Assembly (NCBI GenBank): GCA_027186245.1
Contig: CP114498.1
Location: 5,401,501 to 5,465,500, forward strand
Direction of reading: 5' to 3'
From: Coriaria nepalensis
Lineage: Eukaryota; Streptophyta; Magnoliopsida; Cucurbitales; Coriariaceae
DNA: 64,000 bases
Part shown: in pieces, positions 42,358-55,879 of the stretch
Layout of the letters: every line of letters begins with the position of its first letter
Position numbering within the stretch: the stretch's first letter is position 1
Program-made: the position numbers and the translations under genes
Notes under the pieces: generated by a model
What the model saw: the letters and a program-made list of their open reading frames with translations, nothing else
What the model was told of the DNA's origin: nothing
Database searches by the model: none

Positions 42358-44040
42358 TGCTTCTTATATATGATGAGATTATGAAGAACAATCCTGATCA
42401 TGTGACAACGTTTGAAGAGGGAGTGATATTGTCTAGAGATGCGAGTTTAGGGTCCAATAATCTGAGTTCATTTTATGTTTTGTTAATTTCTCATGGATAT
42501 GATCTATGCTTGCGTTGGGTATGTCATTGTGGTATAATTTGTTGAAAAATCCATCTTGACACAAAAACCATTCCTTTAACAAGTAGCTAATAGCTTGATC
42601 GAGACCAAAGATCAACTTAATTGTTCAAACGAAATTCTTAGACTCATATATATTATAACTATGATATATGTCACCGGAGTTTACATAATTTGTAAAATAG
42701 GAGCGTAGAAAGTTAGAAACTGCAATTAATACAGTTTGCCCAATTTAAATATTAGGCAAAAAAAATAAAAAAAATAAAAAATTCTAATCTAATATAAATA
42801 TAATAGTACAAATCTCTTCTTCCCCATTTTAAGAGTAAAAAAACTGGTTTCTAATCTTATTAGTCATATTCACCAATTTTCACCAACTCATTATAAACTC
42901 GATATCATTTCAAAAGTGGCTACCAATTCGAACAATAAATAAATGCATATCAGAATATAGAGAATTTAGAAAGGAAAAAAACGAATCGGTGTTACTAAAA
43001 TATATCAAAGTTATATATGTATTAATATATTCTTTATGACAAATGATCTTTTTATTATAAATATCAATAATTTTATTTAATTACTTGTTTTATAAATACA
43101 TCATTTTGTTATGTTTTTAATATAATTCTTTAAAAATAATGTTATATGTTTTGTAATTATTATATATCATATAATAAAGTATTAGATCTTAAATTATGTA
43201 TTTAAAATCATAATATAGAACATGTTGTTTAATATTCAAGTAGTTTAAAGTCACATCCAATTCTCTATTTGAGTCTCCAAATTTAGCTTAGTTTGGCTAA
43301 GTACATTTTAAGTAATCAAATTTATCATAACTTCATATCTAGTTCTCTATTTCATTCTTTATATTAATTAAATATTATTTTTAAATTATTTTTTTTATAT
43401 GACCTCAAATGGTGAACTTTTTTCAACTTCGCTCCTCCCTTTTTCTTTCTTCCAACGGGCAAGTTATTAATTTGACCAATGAGCATTATTTTTCTTCCAT
43501 ATCATTTGCAAAAACAAAACATCTTTGCTCCAAAAATAAGATTATCAATCTTTTCCCAACTTTATTCTTTGCTCCAAAAAACTGGAAAACACTCTTTTCT
43601 TTCCAACATTCTGCTTTACTCCAAATTTTCTTGATCTTCATTTACCGATTTCTTCCAATGACAAGTCTAATAAGGAGTGTTATATTTGATGACGCTTTTC
43701 ATAGTATTATTGAAGACTCCGCATTTGACATGAGTTGAAAATAATTATAGCTCTTGCTATAGAAGAAGAACGTTTGGGAAGCGAAGAAAGTTCACGAGCA
43801 CTCCTATGAAATGTCGCTTGTTCATCATGTGTAATCCTTTGCAAGGCTATCAAAGTCTTTTCAGTGACTACTTTGTTGAGCAACTAATATATCACCTCAT
43901 GTATTTCGATGGAGGTTTCAAATTAATCGTGATTTTTTCGTATTCAATCTACTGTGGAAAGTCATGATCAATACTTAATCCAACGGAGAGATATTGTTAG
44001 TAGTAGCATCATATGATCTTTGGATATGACATACTTTTTT
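42358..44040. other. AT-rich intergenic sequence
   Basis: The first 200 bp should be the 3' UTR of the calmodulin-binding gene. The rest is AT-rich with no recognised transposon landmark. The frame at 43409-43738 (109 codons) has low complexity and no family resemblance, and I do not regard it as a gene. Confidence 0.5.
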
Positions 44041-47000
44041 TGGTTTAACAGGGTCACATAATGATATCAATGTGCTAGAAAGGTCTAATGTTTTTATGAA
44101 ACTCGCTCGAATTCATTGGTGATTCAAAGATGAGGCAGATTCTAGTAGTATTAGCAGTTAAAGCAACAAAGTTGCTAAAGAAAGGTTGTGTTGGATATCT
44201 TGCTAGCATAGTGGATACTAGCAAGGAACAACAATTATCGCTTGAAGAGGTTCCTGTGGTTTGTAACTTTCTTGGAGTCTTTTCCGGAAGAGTTACCAGG
44301 ACTTCTCCTAGATTAGGAGATTAATTTTGAAATAGACTTGGTACCAGGAATTGCTCCAATCTCAAAAGCGGCGTATTGTATACCACCAGCAGAGTTGAAA
44401 AAACTCAAGAAGCAGTTACAATAACTATTGGACAAAGGCCAAATTCGTCTAAGTTTTTCCCCATGGGGAGCGCTTGTATTATTCGTACAGAAAAAAGATG
44501 GGTTGATGGGTTGATGAGGATGTGCATCGACTACAAGGAGATAAATAAAGGTATAATAAAGAAAAAATATTCATTGCCATGGATAGACAATTTATTCGAT
44601 CAATTCCAAGGGGCCTCAGTATTCTCAAAGATTGATTTGAGATCGAGATATCACCAGTTGAAAATCCGAGAGTCAGAGGTTTCAAAGACGGCTTTCCGAA
44701 CACATTATGGCCATTATGAATATTTCGTGATGCCAGTCGGTCTAACCAATGCTCCAGTTGGCTTCATGGATTTGATGAATCGGGTGCTCAAAGTGTATCT
44801 AGACAAGTTTGTCATCGTCTTCATTGATGATATTCTTGTTTATTCAAAGTCTAAGGAGGAGCACGTAGAGCACTTGACAATGGTGTTGCAAACATTAAGC
44901 GATCATCAGCTTTATGCCAATTTTAAGAAGTGTGAATTCTGGCTTGATCGAGTCGCTTTCCCAGGACACGTGGTTTCTATAAATAGAATTTCAATAGATC
45001 CATCCAAGATAGAGGCAGTAAATAATTAGTGTAAACTAAAGAATGCTTGAGAAGTGAGATGTTTCCTAGGATTGGCAAGCTATTACAGATGATTCACGGA
45101 AGGATTTTCTAGAATAGCTACACCACCCACTAGACTCACTAGTAAAAGTCAAAAGTTTGAGTGGACGGAAGCTTGTAAAGAAAGCTTTCAAGGTTAAAGC
45201 AAAAGCTAACGAGTGCTCATGTTCTCACTATCCCGGAAGGAGAAGATGGATTTGTGATATATAGTGATGCTTCCAAGCTAGGGTTGGGAGCAGTATTAAT
45301 GCAAAATGCTTATGAAAAATAATTGCTTATGCTTCTCACCAGCTCAAAGAGTATGAGAAGAACTACCAAACCCATGACTTAGAGCTTAGTGTAGTGGTAT
45401 TTGCGGTAAAGGTCAGGAGGCACTAGCTTTATAGGGTAAGATGTGAGATCTATATCGACCATAAAAGCCTGAAATACTTCTTCACACAAAAGGAATTGAA
45501 CATGAGATAGAGATGGTGGTTAAAACTGGTAAAGATTTATGATTGTGAAATAAGATATCATCCAGGTAAGGTAAATAAAGTCGTGGATGCTTTAAGTAAA
45601 AAATCATCGGTTCCCCTTGCTGCACTAGGTGCATTGCTCTACTACAAAAAGAAGTGTGTGAAGCAAATATAGAGTTGATAACAGGACAATTAGTAGCTTT
45701 CAATCTTCAACCAACTATACTTGAAGATATTAGAAGTGCGCAAGAGGCGGATATTGAGATGAATCAGATAATGCAAGAAGTAATAGAAGGAAAAAGATCC
45801 ATTTTTAGTGTTTCTAAAGATGGAGTCTCGAGCTTCAAAGAAAGGTTGTGTATTCCCAATAATAAAGAATGTAATATTGATCGAGGGCCACAGTATGTCT
45901 TATTTAGTTCATCTAGATGCCACAAAAATATATAAAGACCTTAAAGAACATTTTTGGTGCCCGGGAATGCAAAAGGAGGTGTTAATATTTTTAAACAAGT
46001 GTTTCACTTCTCCAAGAATCAAGGCGGAGCACCAGAGACCTGCAAGGTAGCTGCAACTAATTAAAGTTCTAGAATGGAAATGGGAGCATATATCCATAGA
46101 TTTTGTAGTCGGACTACCAGGAACTACCAAAGGGTATGATTCAATTTGGGTAGTAGTTAATCAACTCACAAAATTGGTCCATTTCTTACCAGTAAATGTA
46201 ACATATTCCTTAGAGTATCTTGAAGAACTCTAGATTCATGAGATATTGAGGCCGCATGGAGTACCGATCTCTATCATTTCAGATTGAGACTCGAGATTTA
46301 CCGCAAAATTTTGGAAAAGTTTGCAAAGAGCAATGGGGACAAAGTTGAAGTTTTCTACAGCTTTTCATACTTAAATTAATGGTCAGACAGAGAGGACCAT
46401 CCAAATCTTAGAGGATATATTGTAAGCCTATGTGAAAGATTTTCAAGGCACATGGAGTAAATTCTTATCGTTAATAGAATTCTCCTACAATAACAGCTAT
46501 CATGCTATGATAGGAATGACCCCATATGAAGATCTTTACAAAAGAAAGTGTAGATCTCCAATTCATTGGCATGAAATTGGAGAGACGAGATTGCTAGGTC
46601 CAAACATTATCGCAGCCACAACAGAGGCAATTGAAAAAGATTCATCAAAGGATGAAAACAACACAAAGTCGTCAGAAACGCTATGCAAATAAGAGAAGAC
46701 GACCGCTTGAGTTTCATGTAGGTGACCTAGTCTTTCTAAAAGTGAGGCCAATGAAAGGGATAATGCAATTTGGGAAGAAAGGAAAGTTAAGTCCTCGTTA
46801 TATAGGACCTTTCGAGATCCTTGAGAGGATAGGAAAAGTGGCGTATCGAGTAGCACTACTGCTAAATCTATCAGAAGTGTATATGTGTCTTATGTCTCGA
46901 TGCTAAAAAAGTGTGTCTCAAATCCTTCCCATGTATTGCAGCATGAACCGGTAGAAGTAAGCAAAGATTTGTCATATGAAGAGAAACCAATGTAGATATT

Positions 47001-47147
47001 AGATATGAGGGAGAAAGTGTTAAGGAATATGACTATCTCTTTAGTTAAAGTTTTGTGTTGAAGTCAGAAAATGAAGAAGATATGAGAGCTAAGTTCCTAG
47101 AGTTATTCTAAGTTTTGATGACGAAACATTTGTAAGTACGAGGGAAT
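44040..47147 (+). mobile_element. Ty3/gypsy pol remnant (chromovirus-like), plus strand
   Basis: In order: a degenerate pre-RT segment with VPVVCNFLGVFS (about 44255-44285); RT in one frame at 44376-45029 with [29 protein letters not shown] and the catalytic [14 protein letters not shown]; RNase H across frames (DGFVIYSDASKLGLGAVLMQ near 45245, IYIDHKSLKYFFTQKELN near 45450, RYHPGKVNKVVDALSKKS near 45550); integrase with EHFWCPGMQKE, WEHISIDFVVGLPG, HGVPISIISD and NGQTERTIQ; then a KLSPRYIGPFEILERIGKVAYR tail with the GPF motif. Frame breaks occur at about 45030, 45200, 45640, 45930, 46050, 46230, 46290, 46370, 46420 and 46690. GAG is not visible. Confidence 0.92.
44376..45029 (+). pseudogene. 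Gypsy reverse transcriptase domain, longest intact frame of the element
   Basis: This 217-codon frame covers most of the RT palm and thumb, with the active-site string FIDDILVYS and the [17 protein letters not shown] block (intact elements have NAPA.F). It stops at a TAG at 45027 just before the RT-RNase H connection. It has no start methionine of its own in the full element and is part of a broken polyprotein. Confidence 0.88.
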
Positions 47148-47184
47148 TGTAATATCCCAATTTTTATACTTTAGATGTTTCATT
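47148..47184 (+). repeat. Start of the gypsy 3' LTR, cut by a copia-type LTR
   Basis: TGTAATATCCC begins right after a purine-rich ACGAGGGAAT segment, where the polypurine tract and LTR start belong. After about 37 bp the sequence switches to the inverted copia-type LTR family at about 47185. A later piece related to this kind of LTR is at 51780-52020, possibly the displaced remainder. Confidence 0.5.
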
Positions 47185-47565
47185 AACACCAACGGTCATG
47201 AGATCGGCTAGCCTAAATATTTTTAGGTGATAAACTATGTGATTGTCTATCCAAATCATCAATGTTCATTCTTGAGATCCTATGACAAATGACAATTAGT
47301 TTCTTTAAGCTTTAAGCAATTTGAGTCTCAATAAACATGATCTCCATCATGGTTTCCAAAGTGCATAACTTAAGACATTGGACTTTATTATGATATGTAT
47401 TTATAGAATATAAGATATTAATTCCAACATAATTAATAAATATGATAAATGGATGAATGCCTTTACTATTACTGAATAAACAACAAACAATAATATCATT
47501 AATATTTATAAATAAGATTGTATCTCACAAAATATATACTCATCGGGTCTAACTAGTCTTAATTT
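47185..47565 (-). repeat. Copia-type LTR piece, minus orientation
   Basis: The reverse complement matches 57540-57920 of the solo LTR block by block, for example the GGTTTCCAAAGTGCATAACTT block against AGTTATGTGCTTTGGAGACC. It is only the 5' third of the LTR. A second, longer copy follows at once. Confidence 0.65.
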
Positions 47566-47589
47566 GGTTCGTTTCTCTTTTTTCTTTTG

Positions 47590-48740
47590 AGAAAGTTGAA
47601 CTGAGTTACCAAGAACATTATATGTATGACCGATTATGTTCTATATCATGCCATCATGAGGGTTTCATATCTCTATATGATTTTATACATTTTCAAATTA
47701 GATTTACTTAATTTAAAATAATTTTTAAAATTAAATTATTAACTTGATCATCTCATGACCAATTAAATTTGAACTTCTAAAGTCAAGTGCATCTCCTCAA
47801 AAAGTGTCAAGACCTCCGTGAGATAAGAATATATGATATTCCATATAAATCCATTTTTACTACAATATGTACAATTTGAATTTTCCATTAACCAATATCT
47901 CAATTTATCCTAGAGCATGGTTTAACTGTTGAATGCTAATAAATGAGTCATATGAATATATTATATCTTTTTGAACATCGAAAATGGATTTATAGAAAAA
48001 TCTTTTCATACCATACTACTTTGCAAAGATTCCTTTGTTCCATAAAGAATATAATTCTTAAGATTTTAGTTCTGAATACAGAAGTGATAGATTCCATTTT
48101 TACCAGTTACAAGCTTCATATGCAACATTCTACATCCAACAATTAACCCTTTATAACCTTTCCTTAGGGTTAGGGAAGATGAAGTCAAATCATAAAACAT
48201 TGCATACAATATACAATGACAACCTTAGGTTTGAGGATTACCTATACTATAGTCATCAGATAATTCTCATTAACAATAAGAATTATCTACATCTCACATT
48301 CAGTGCACATGATCTATACCGAATACCTACGTAATCATTCTTATGTTCCACTAACATCAATGGTTATGAGAGCAATCATCCTACAGATTTAGTAAATGAA
48401 TTATATGATAGTCTATCTAGGTTATCAATGCCCCTTTTAATAATCCTATAATTATAAACAAATCATATATTTGGCTTTAAGCAACTTTCATGTCAACTAG
48501 CATGATCTTTATCATGGCCTCAGGTGCATAACCTAAGATATTGAATTTTATCATGATATGTAATAAATGAATATATAACAGTAATTCCATTATAATTAAT
48601 AAACATGATAAATAAGTGAATATTTTACTATTAAATGATTAATAAATAATAAACTGTAATATTGTTAATATTCATAAATAAGATTGTACTATATAAAATG
48701 TAGACCCATCAGGTCTATTCCGATTTGCTTGATGAGTATA
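47590..48740 (-). repeat. Copia-type LTR, minus orientation
   Basis: Matches the LTRs at 54050-55833 and 57511-59484 in inverted order, including TATGTATGACCGA near 47620, GGTTTAACTGTTGAATGCTAAT near 47920 (part) and the ATAAGATTGTA...ATCAGG block near 48680-48715. Its right end passes into copia internal sequence at about 48740, so it is the 3' LTR of the remnant that follows. Confidence 0.65.
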
Positions 48741-49880
48741 TACTTTTAATCTTCCACTTGCACTAAAGCAAATCATTTCATAATCCAATTCCCATTTTCT
48801 TAGGATGGCGATCTAGCTTTTATTGGGAAAACCATTTAGTTGGTGGATTCGCTATGTTATTATTTATGTCGACATTCATGTTCACATTTCGAGTCGTTAT
48901 TAGATTAGGTGAAAATACTGCAACAAGTGTATGGACTTTGATGAGACCTAGGTTCCCTTCTGTTTTCACAACTGTATTATTATATTCGTAGTCAATTACC
49001 ACATGATTAAGAATTTTAGGAAGCACATCAAGTTCCGTCATGAACCTTTATCCCAAAATACAACTTTTACTGCTTCCAAAGTTATAATACATTCGACCTT
49101 TATAGAGAGTCTTTCACTCGTTTTCAGATTTTGAACTTTTCCAATTCACCACTCTTCTTTTATTGCCTAAAAAGCAAAACGAAATGATTTACTACCATTG
49201 ATATCTAATTAAAAATTAGAGTCTATGAACATATCATTTTTCAATTTGGATGCTCCAAAAAGTTAAAAATATATTCTCATCGCTTTAATCATTATAGACA
49301 TTCTTAACAGTACGTCAATGGATATCAACCTGATTCCCTTGAATATGCTCGTAACTCTTTAGAGTGAGGGCTATATTAGGTTGTATACATAGTATATCAT
49401 ATATTATAGACCATATCGCCAAAGCATAGGGAACTATACTCATATTATCATATTTTATCATGTCTATCAACATCTCTTAAGAGAGGAATATTCCTTAAGT
49501 CATTTGCTAAAGTTGTCTCTTAGAATTTATCATGCTAAATATCTTTAGCAATTTTATCTATGTATGTCAATTGTGTCAAACCAAGTAATATTTTGAATCT
49601 ATCTCTATAGATTTTAATAAAATTTTTTTTTACCCAAACTCTTATAGAGGAGTATTTCAATAATTATAGTTGAAGAATCATTTCTACTTCATTCTTTAAT
49701 GAGTAGTATGTTATATGTGTAAGGAATTTATGAACATTTTTGTACTCCCACTAACTTTTGGATTCACACACAGATCATCTTCATTCTAAATGAAATAAAA
49801 TAATTTGATCATTTCATTGAAATAGATTTCCTAGTTTAGAAATACTTGTTTCAATCCGTAAATGAATTCTTCCAGCTGAC
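48741..49880 (-). pseudogene. Copia RNase H and RT remnant
   Basis: Runs parallel, at the DNA level, with 6440-7500 and 19950-20560: the AGGATGGCGATCTAG block near 48800, then RT blocks near 49600-49870 with minus-strand codons for the TYILGIKIYRDR-like and LYVDN-like region, and the segment opposite the Arg-rich QASRSWN block near 49850. Stops are everywhere. It ends at about 49880 where gypsy-type sequence starts. The frame at 48820-49041 is incidental. Confidence 0.65.
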
Positions 49881-51640
49881 ACAAAGATGTGGATATTCAC
49901 AAGTGCACGAAATCATTCAAAAGTAATAAAATATATAAATACAAATATCGAACTCTAGGGAATTGCTATTTACTAAATACCAAATCAAACTATTTTTTAT
50001 TGATCTTTGATTACTTGAAAATAGATTGTATTAGAAAATAAAATCAAAAATTAAAATTGAAACATAAAATAGATTGTATTAGAAGGAAGAAGGTTATATA
50101 ACCTATTTAATTGAATGAAGAACGTATTTCAAATCAATTAATTCGTATGTCTTGACAATTTAAACTATCAATGTTTAGCTTTTACAAAAAAATAAATTCC
50201 TTAATGTTCCAATATTTTTCCTTTAACAGTTATTGGGTTAACTCTGTAAACCCTCACTCTAGTATCCCATTTGATAACTTTTCATAGTTAGATTAAATTT
50301 TTAGACTAAATATTATTAGGTATATATTTTGATTAAGGTTCAAATTTATAAACTTTAAGGATAAGATAAAGGTCATATGGATATACGGTTAAAACCGTAC
50401 AAGGCCAATATGAGCTTACGATAAAGTTTTCCAGAATAATTACAATATATATATATATATTAAATTTTAATCTTTGTGTTATTAGAATAATTAATTAGAA
50501 ATTGGTTTAGTTTTTGAAATAAAACAAGAAATAGACTTGAAATATCCAAGTTACAGTAACTACTTATTATGTCTTAATATTCATTTAATGTTTGAATACC
50601 ATGTTTGATCCATGCTTATATATATATATATGTATATATATAAATATATATAATGTAATTCTTATACATAGAAGCTAGTTATCATGCACTATGTCATTAT
50701 GCCGAATAAATTTTACCATGTTAACCGTGTATTAGTGAATAGGAATATATATATATATTTACGCTGCCTCGTTATATCATACAATATTTTATATGAGATT
50801 AGCCACAGGAGGATTTTACCAAGTAGCCACCTGTCCCTAATCATGCTCATACTCATTTAGTGTAGTAATTTGAATTATGATTAACTTTCATTATTTTACT
50901 TTTATCCGGAATAATCTAAACTGAAAATAAAGAAACATTTTCTTTTTCCTTCATCTAGAGCAGACCATGAGTTAGTTAAAATTCAATTTTCACATGATAA
51001 GTCATTTTTTCAACTCTTGAACTTCAAATACTGAAGACACCACAAACTTTTTCTTATAATTCTACTTCAACCTGGTTTCAACATAGTTTCTGTAAAGTAA
51101 AATCTCTCATTGGAAAGTCAATTGAGGTAAGAGCTTAAGTTGACGAACTAATAAATTTATGCCATCTTAAGTTTTATAGTTTAGAATCTATCGTCTTCAA
51201 AGTAGCCATTTGCCAATAGTGGGTTCATCAAAAAGTGTGTGATTAGCTAAATTTTAGTAAAAAATCATTATATATTTTAATATTAACACTAATGGAGATA
51301 TATTTTGACACACTAGACCATGAAACAAGTAGATAAGAGATTTTATATTTAATTAGTTAACAGTCTTAGAATATAGGTGTGTGTATATACACATACATTT
51401 ATATACACATATTAGACTGTAAAACGAGCTGTGATTTGTAATGATAAGCAGGTTAAAATTTTGAAAATGATCAACTCTCATGCCATTAGATTTAAGATAA
51501 GAGTTGTGATTTGAAGTTTAATAGTACGGTGAATTAATTTTTCAAAAATATATATATAATGAATAGGTAAATATATATATATATGTATGTTGATATTTGT
51601 ACCTATACTATTGCAAAGTAAATTTGTATATGTATCTATA
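49881..51640. repeat. Probable gypsy (Athila/Tat-type) LTR sequence, decayed
   Basis: The left edge with ACAAGTGCACGAAATCATTC and the ATATCGAACTCTAGGGAATTG block is of the kind found at the U5 end of inverted Athila/Tat LTRs. The remainder is AT-rich with several (TA)n tracts (50445-50460, 50618-50650, 50745-50757). By position it may be the 3' LTR of the minus-strand Athila-like element to the right. No gene. Confidence 0.4.
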
Positions 51641-52020
51641 TTGAGAGGTTTTATCATATAGGTGTCGGATAAATTTGCAAAGTCAACGGAAGAACCGGAC
51701 TCCAAGAATTAGTTTAAATTTGAACTAATTAATTACTTTTCCTTAGTTTCCATTCATAAAATATCCAAGGGATTAGGTAAGAAACCGGTGTAGTTATCCT
51801 AACAAATTTGTGAGAGGGTGCGATGAATGTGGAGAAGGTAGTGGTATCAGACTAAGTTACGTTGTAAACTTCCGTTTTAATATCGTTAGTGGTAGATCGT
51901 AAGGAGTCGGAAAATATTAGGAGAACTTTCTTATTAATATTTTGAAATCTCCTAATTGATTCGTGTATATTTAGTAGTAGCACTACAATAGATTCCTTTT
52001 TTTTTTTTGTATAATAGATT
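51641..52020 (+). repeat. Gypsy LTR-end piece related to 11825-12060
   Basis: The stretch from GAGAGGGTGCGATGAATG (about 51812) through GTAGTGGTATCAGACTAAG and CTTCCGTTTTAA to the TCTCCTAATTGAT block (about 51960) follows, in order, the right part of the gypsy LTR at 11825-12060. It is more decayed and stops before the LTR end. It may be the remainder of the LTR whose start is at 47148. Confidence 0.55.
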
Positions 52021-54050
52021 TTGCTACTAATTAAGAAATTTTTTTAATAAACAAAGTTTTAGAAAAAACAGTTATTTGAAACTAAGTCTTTAGTGTAAAA
52101 AAAAAGTTAACTTTGAATTAATGGGAAAAAATATAATAAAGTAATAGGTCTGAATCACGGGATTTATTACAAACTTATAATTACCAATTTATTATATCTC
52201 TATATTTAATTTAAGTACGAAGAATTTATTAAGTCCTAAAATTTTCAATTTAGGTAGGAAGAATTTATTAAGTGCTAGAATTTCTTTAAATCTCATAAGT
52301 TATATTTACTATCTATACTATTCATTCAACCTATGAAATTATTATCTAGACTAAATAGATTTTGTCTCTCGATCTCAGCCTACTCTATTAATTCAATCAA
52401 CTCATAATACCAAAAGAATTGAAAGCATTAAGAAAAAAAACATTCTTAGTAAAAATATGCCTAACAAAGAGTCTAGCAAAAAGTAATCCAAACATAGTCA
52501 TCAATTGTGCTAATCTTAGCTCTAGAAAGTAACTTAAATGATGAATAATGAGAGAGAAACATCAATTAAAAGGACAAGAATCATGAATTCTAAGAGTGAG
52601 ACAAGAATCCATGTTTATGTTTTTCTCCTTGCGGCGAATATCTCTTGCTCCCCCCCCTCCCCTCCCCTCCCCTCTGCTAGTATTCTTTGTTTTCTCATGT
52701 CTCTCTCTCGCTCCCCTTTCTCCTTTGGTGAATGAACATCTCTTATTTTATGTAACACTTGTCAACATGAAAGTTGTAGGCTTATCTCTTAGCTTTCTTT
52801 ACCTACTGAAATCATTTTATTTCGAATTCCCTAGCACAGTTATGCCTAAAATACGGAGACAAATGTTTTGTAACTTTTCGATTCTCAAAATAGGGAACCT
52901 TTTTTTTTATTCTTCTTTCTTCCCTCTTTTTCATTCTTTTACACTTTGAGGCCTTTTTTTCTCTTTTTACTTTTTTTTAATCCTTTTTACCAAAAAACTT
53001 CCCAAAATTAGCTTCAATATAGCTTTAGAAGTAATTGGCTACAAAATACTCACTAAACATATCAGACAACCGATTTCATAAGAAAACATAATATAAAAAA
53101 TAAGAACTTATGGGCATAATATATGTATTAATATGATGTCATCAAATACCCCCAAACCTATATTTTGCTAGTCCTTGAGCAAAATTGAAATGAATGATAG
53201 TTAAAAAAATCAAAAAATAATCCTATCTAGGCCACTTTCGTAGGGAATCACGCTGACCCTTAATATGTATCACAAGCTTTTAAACCCCTAGGTGTCCCTA
53301 GTGGATGAGTTTTGTCTCATGAGGGCTTACTAGAACGACACCTACAAATGCCACGTTCATTTCCGCTCCAAAGAGGAAGGTTTGTCGCTTGAATTCTCCA
53401 ATAATAACAAATATATATCATAACTACTAGTTTGAAACTAAAATAATGTCAATCAAGAAATGCATCATGTGTAGTGTGAACAACCATGCTCAAAGTATCT
53501 TGGCTTTAAATTGACTATACCTAAATGCCATATAGATCTCATGAAAAGAAATTAAATACTAAGAATTTAGGAAGAACACATTACTTACCTTCACTTCTAA
53601 GTTAGACTTTACAAGACATCTGTTAGGTCTTTACTAGGTTGTAGCATAAGGCTTACGTAAGGGGTATAAAAGAAAGGATAGGATTATCAAGAAACTTTGA
53701 GATCATACCAAAATAATTACTTAGAATTTTGCAACTACATGGTCGACCCATAAGCATCTTATCTTGGTTTTTAGTCATCTTGAATTTGTGCTTCAACTTC
53801 TAACATCACTTGAAATAATTGATTTTTTTTTCCAACCAACCACACATTCGGTAGTAATTCATACCTATATCTAAGATTTTAATACGAGTTGTGAAGCGCC
53901 TTGGATGTTTGTCTTATCAACCAACTATGCATTATAGTGTTTATTTATTTATTTAGTTAGAACAAGTACATTAGATACACTTCCTTTTCTTGGTACACAC
54001 CACTTTGAATAATAGAGCGCAACCATTTTTTTTAAAACAATTACCTTGTC
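52021..54050. repeat. Decayed gypsy-type LTR or untranslated sequence
   Basis: No domain is recognisable. The block CCCCCAAACCTATATTTTGC near 53150 followed by CCTTGAGCAAAATTG is of the kind seen at Athila/Tat LTR margins. A C/T-rich tract at 52645-52735 gives overlapping frames (52538-52949) that look incidental. Nothing else recognised. Confidence 0.4.
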
Positions 54051-55833
54051 ATGATCCCAAAGTTATAGGGTATGGATTTAATGAGGTTGATTGGATAAGG
54101 GATTATATGATTAATTAAAGAAAATGCAATAGTGTTTGGCTTGAAAGGGGCTATTGGTGCATACTCAAGGTTGGGAAAGGTAAATGCTTTTAGTGTAAGT
54201 AGGCGGTTTCTTCTAACACCACGGGGAGGACTCCATTTTCGAAAAATAGACCCGTGGCAAGTGGACCCAAGCGACGAACTACCAAGGATACTTGTTTGAT
54301 GTTATGCTTCGGAAGCATCTCGATTCGTAGACATTTAAAATTTATCAAAATAGAATATTAAAGGGAATAAAGAGATTGTACCGAGCCCTTAATTTTCTTT
54401 AAGTTCCTAACATAACTTCACCATTTTTCTCCTTTATTGCTGCCGTTGTTGCCACTGCTACTACCTCGTGGTGGTTCGTCACCGTCTCTCAATCTTTATT
54501 CTTAATCTACAAGGTTGACAACTCAAACGTTGGATTCGAGTTTGAATGATTCAACTCTTGAATCAAACAAATGAAGAAGAAGAAAAAATGATAAAAAAAT
54601 TGCTCTCTTTCTCTTTTCTTCTGTTTGGGCAACACGCATAATGAGGAGAACCCTTAGGGTTTTGTGCTTTTATATAAGGACACAAGCCTCTTAGGCTTTA
54701 ACCTTATTGAGTCTCTAAGACCCGGTTAATCAAATTAACCATATTCAAATTGACTAGGACTCATTTTAATTCCCATTTTTGGAAAAATGAAATTAATGTT
54801 ATATTTCAAATTAAAATCTTTTTTTACTTGGTATAATATAGACTTTATTTTAGGTCTTACTCATGGGTCTGTTTAAGCCCATTATTACTTTAACGACCTA
54901 ACATACATTATTTAGACCCCACAAATATTTTATAAATATAGTTATTAAATCTCTATTGAATAATTATATTAGTTAAAATAATATCTTTTAATCAATTATT
55001 TAATTTCTAATTAAATCTAAATCACACTTTGGTTATGCTTGTAGTGCAAGTGTGACTTAGACTTAATAAATTAAATTAATTAATAATTTAACCCTTTAAA
55101 TCAAGTTCATCATGAACAAGTTAAAATTTTCTAATTTAGAATTCAACCTCAGTCTGATCAACCTTAGTATGTATGACCGAATATGTTGTACATTCCCAGA
55201 ATTGGTGGGCCCCGCAACTACTTGTGAGTTTTATTTATTCTTTATGAATGAATTGTTTGACTTTGAAAACATATTTCAAAACAAACAGTCAACTTGATCA
55301 TTCTCTATGATCAAGTTATCTTAAACCACTAGACACACATTGGCCTCTAACAAGGTGTAATGCGAAGTATGAAGAACTTCCACAAGAACGGCAGATGACT
55401 ATTACTGTACCGTGCTGACTTTCCATCAATCGCACTTCTAGAAAGTCCTAGGGTGTGGTTTAACTATTAAACACTTTTAGACTTTTCTTTATGAATGTCA
55501 TAAACTTCTTATGTGATTAGACAATGGATTTATAGAGAATTTGTTCTCTAACTATACTACTTTGCATATGGATTTTCTTCATGCATAAGTTATATGACTC
55601 ATAGAAACACCTCTGTCGTGATATACAATTATAGAACATAAGATATTAATTCCAACAAAATAAATGAACATGATAAATAATAACTAACTTTGATTAATTG
55701 AAACTAATAATAACATTCATTGTCTTGCTAATATTTACATTGTCTTGCTAATATTTATATAAAGATAGTATCACATCAAGTAATTTGCTCCATCAAGTCA
55801 AAATCTGATTAGCTTAATGGGCATATACTTTCA
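54050..55833 (-). repeat. Copia-type LTR, nearly complete, minus orientation
   Basis: On the minus strand it starts TGAAAGTATATGCCC at 55833, the same start as the solo LTR (TGAAAGTGTATGCC at 57511), and keeps the block order of that LTR. A promoter-like CTTATATAAAAGC lies on the minus strand near 54665-54677. The far end near 54050 is not exact. It separates the Athila-like pol from the sequence to its left, so it is probably another insertion in that element. The plus-strand frame at 55112-55297 is incidental. Confidence 0.7.
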
Positions 55834-55879
55834 TTAGAATGCTACGTCTTTCTATAACAATCTGCACAAAGGTCGGCGA

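Noticed and set aside
43409..43738. 109-codon frame in the 42.4-44.0 kb intergenic region
   Set aside because: Phe/Leu/Ser-rich translation of T-rich DNA, no motif, no splice or family support.
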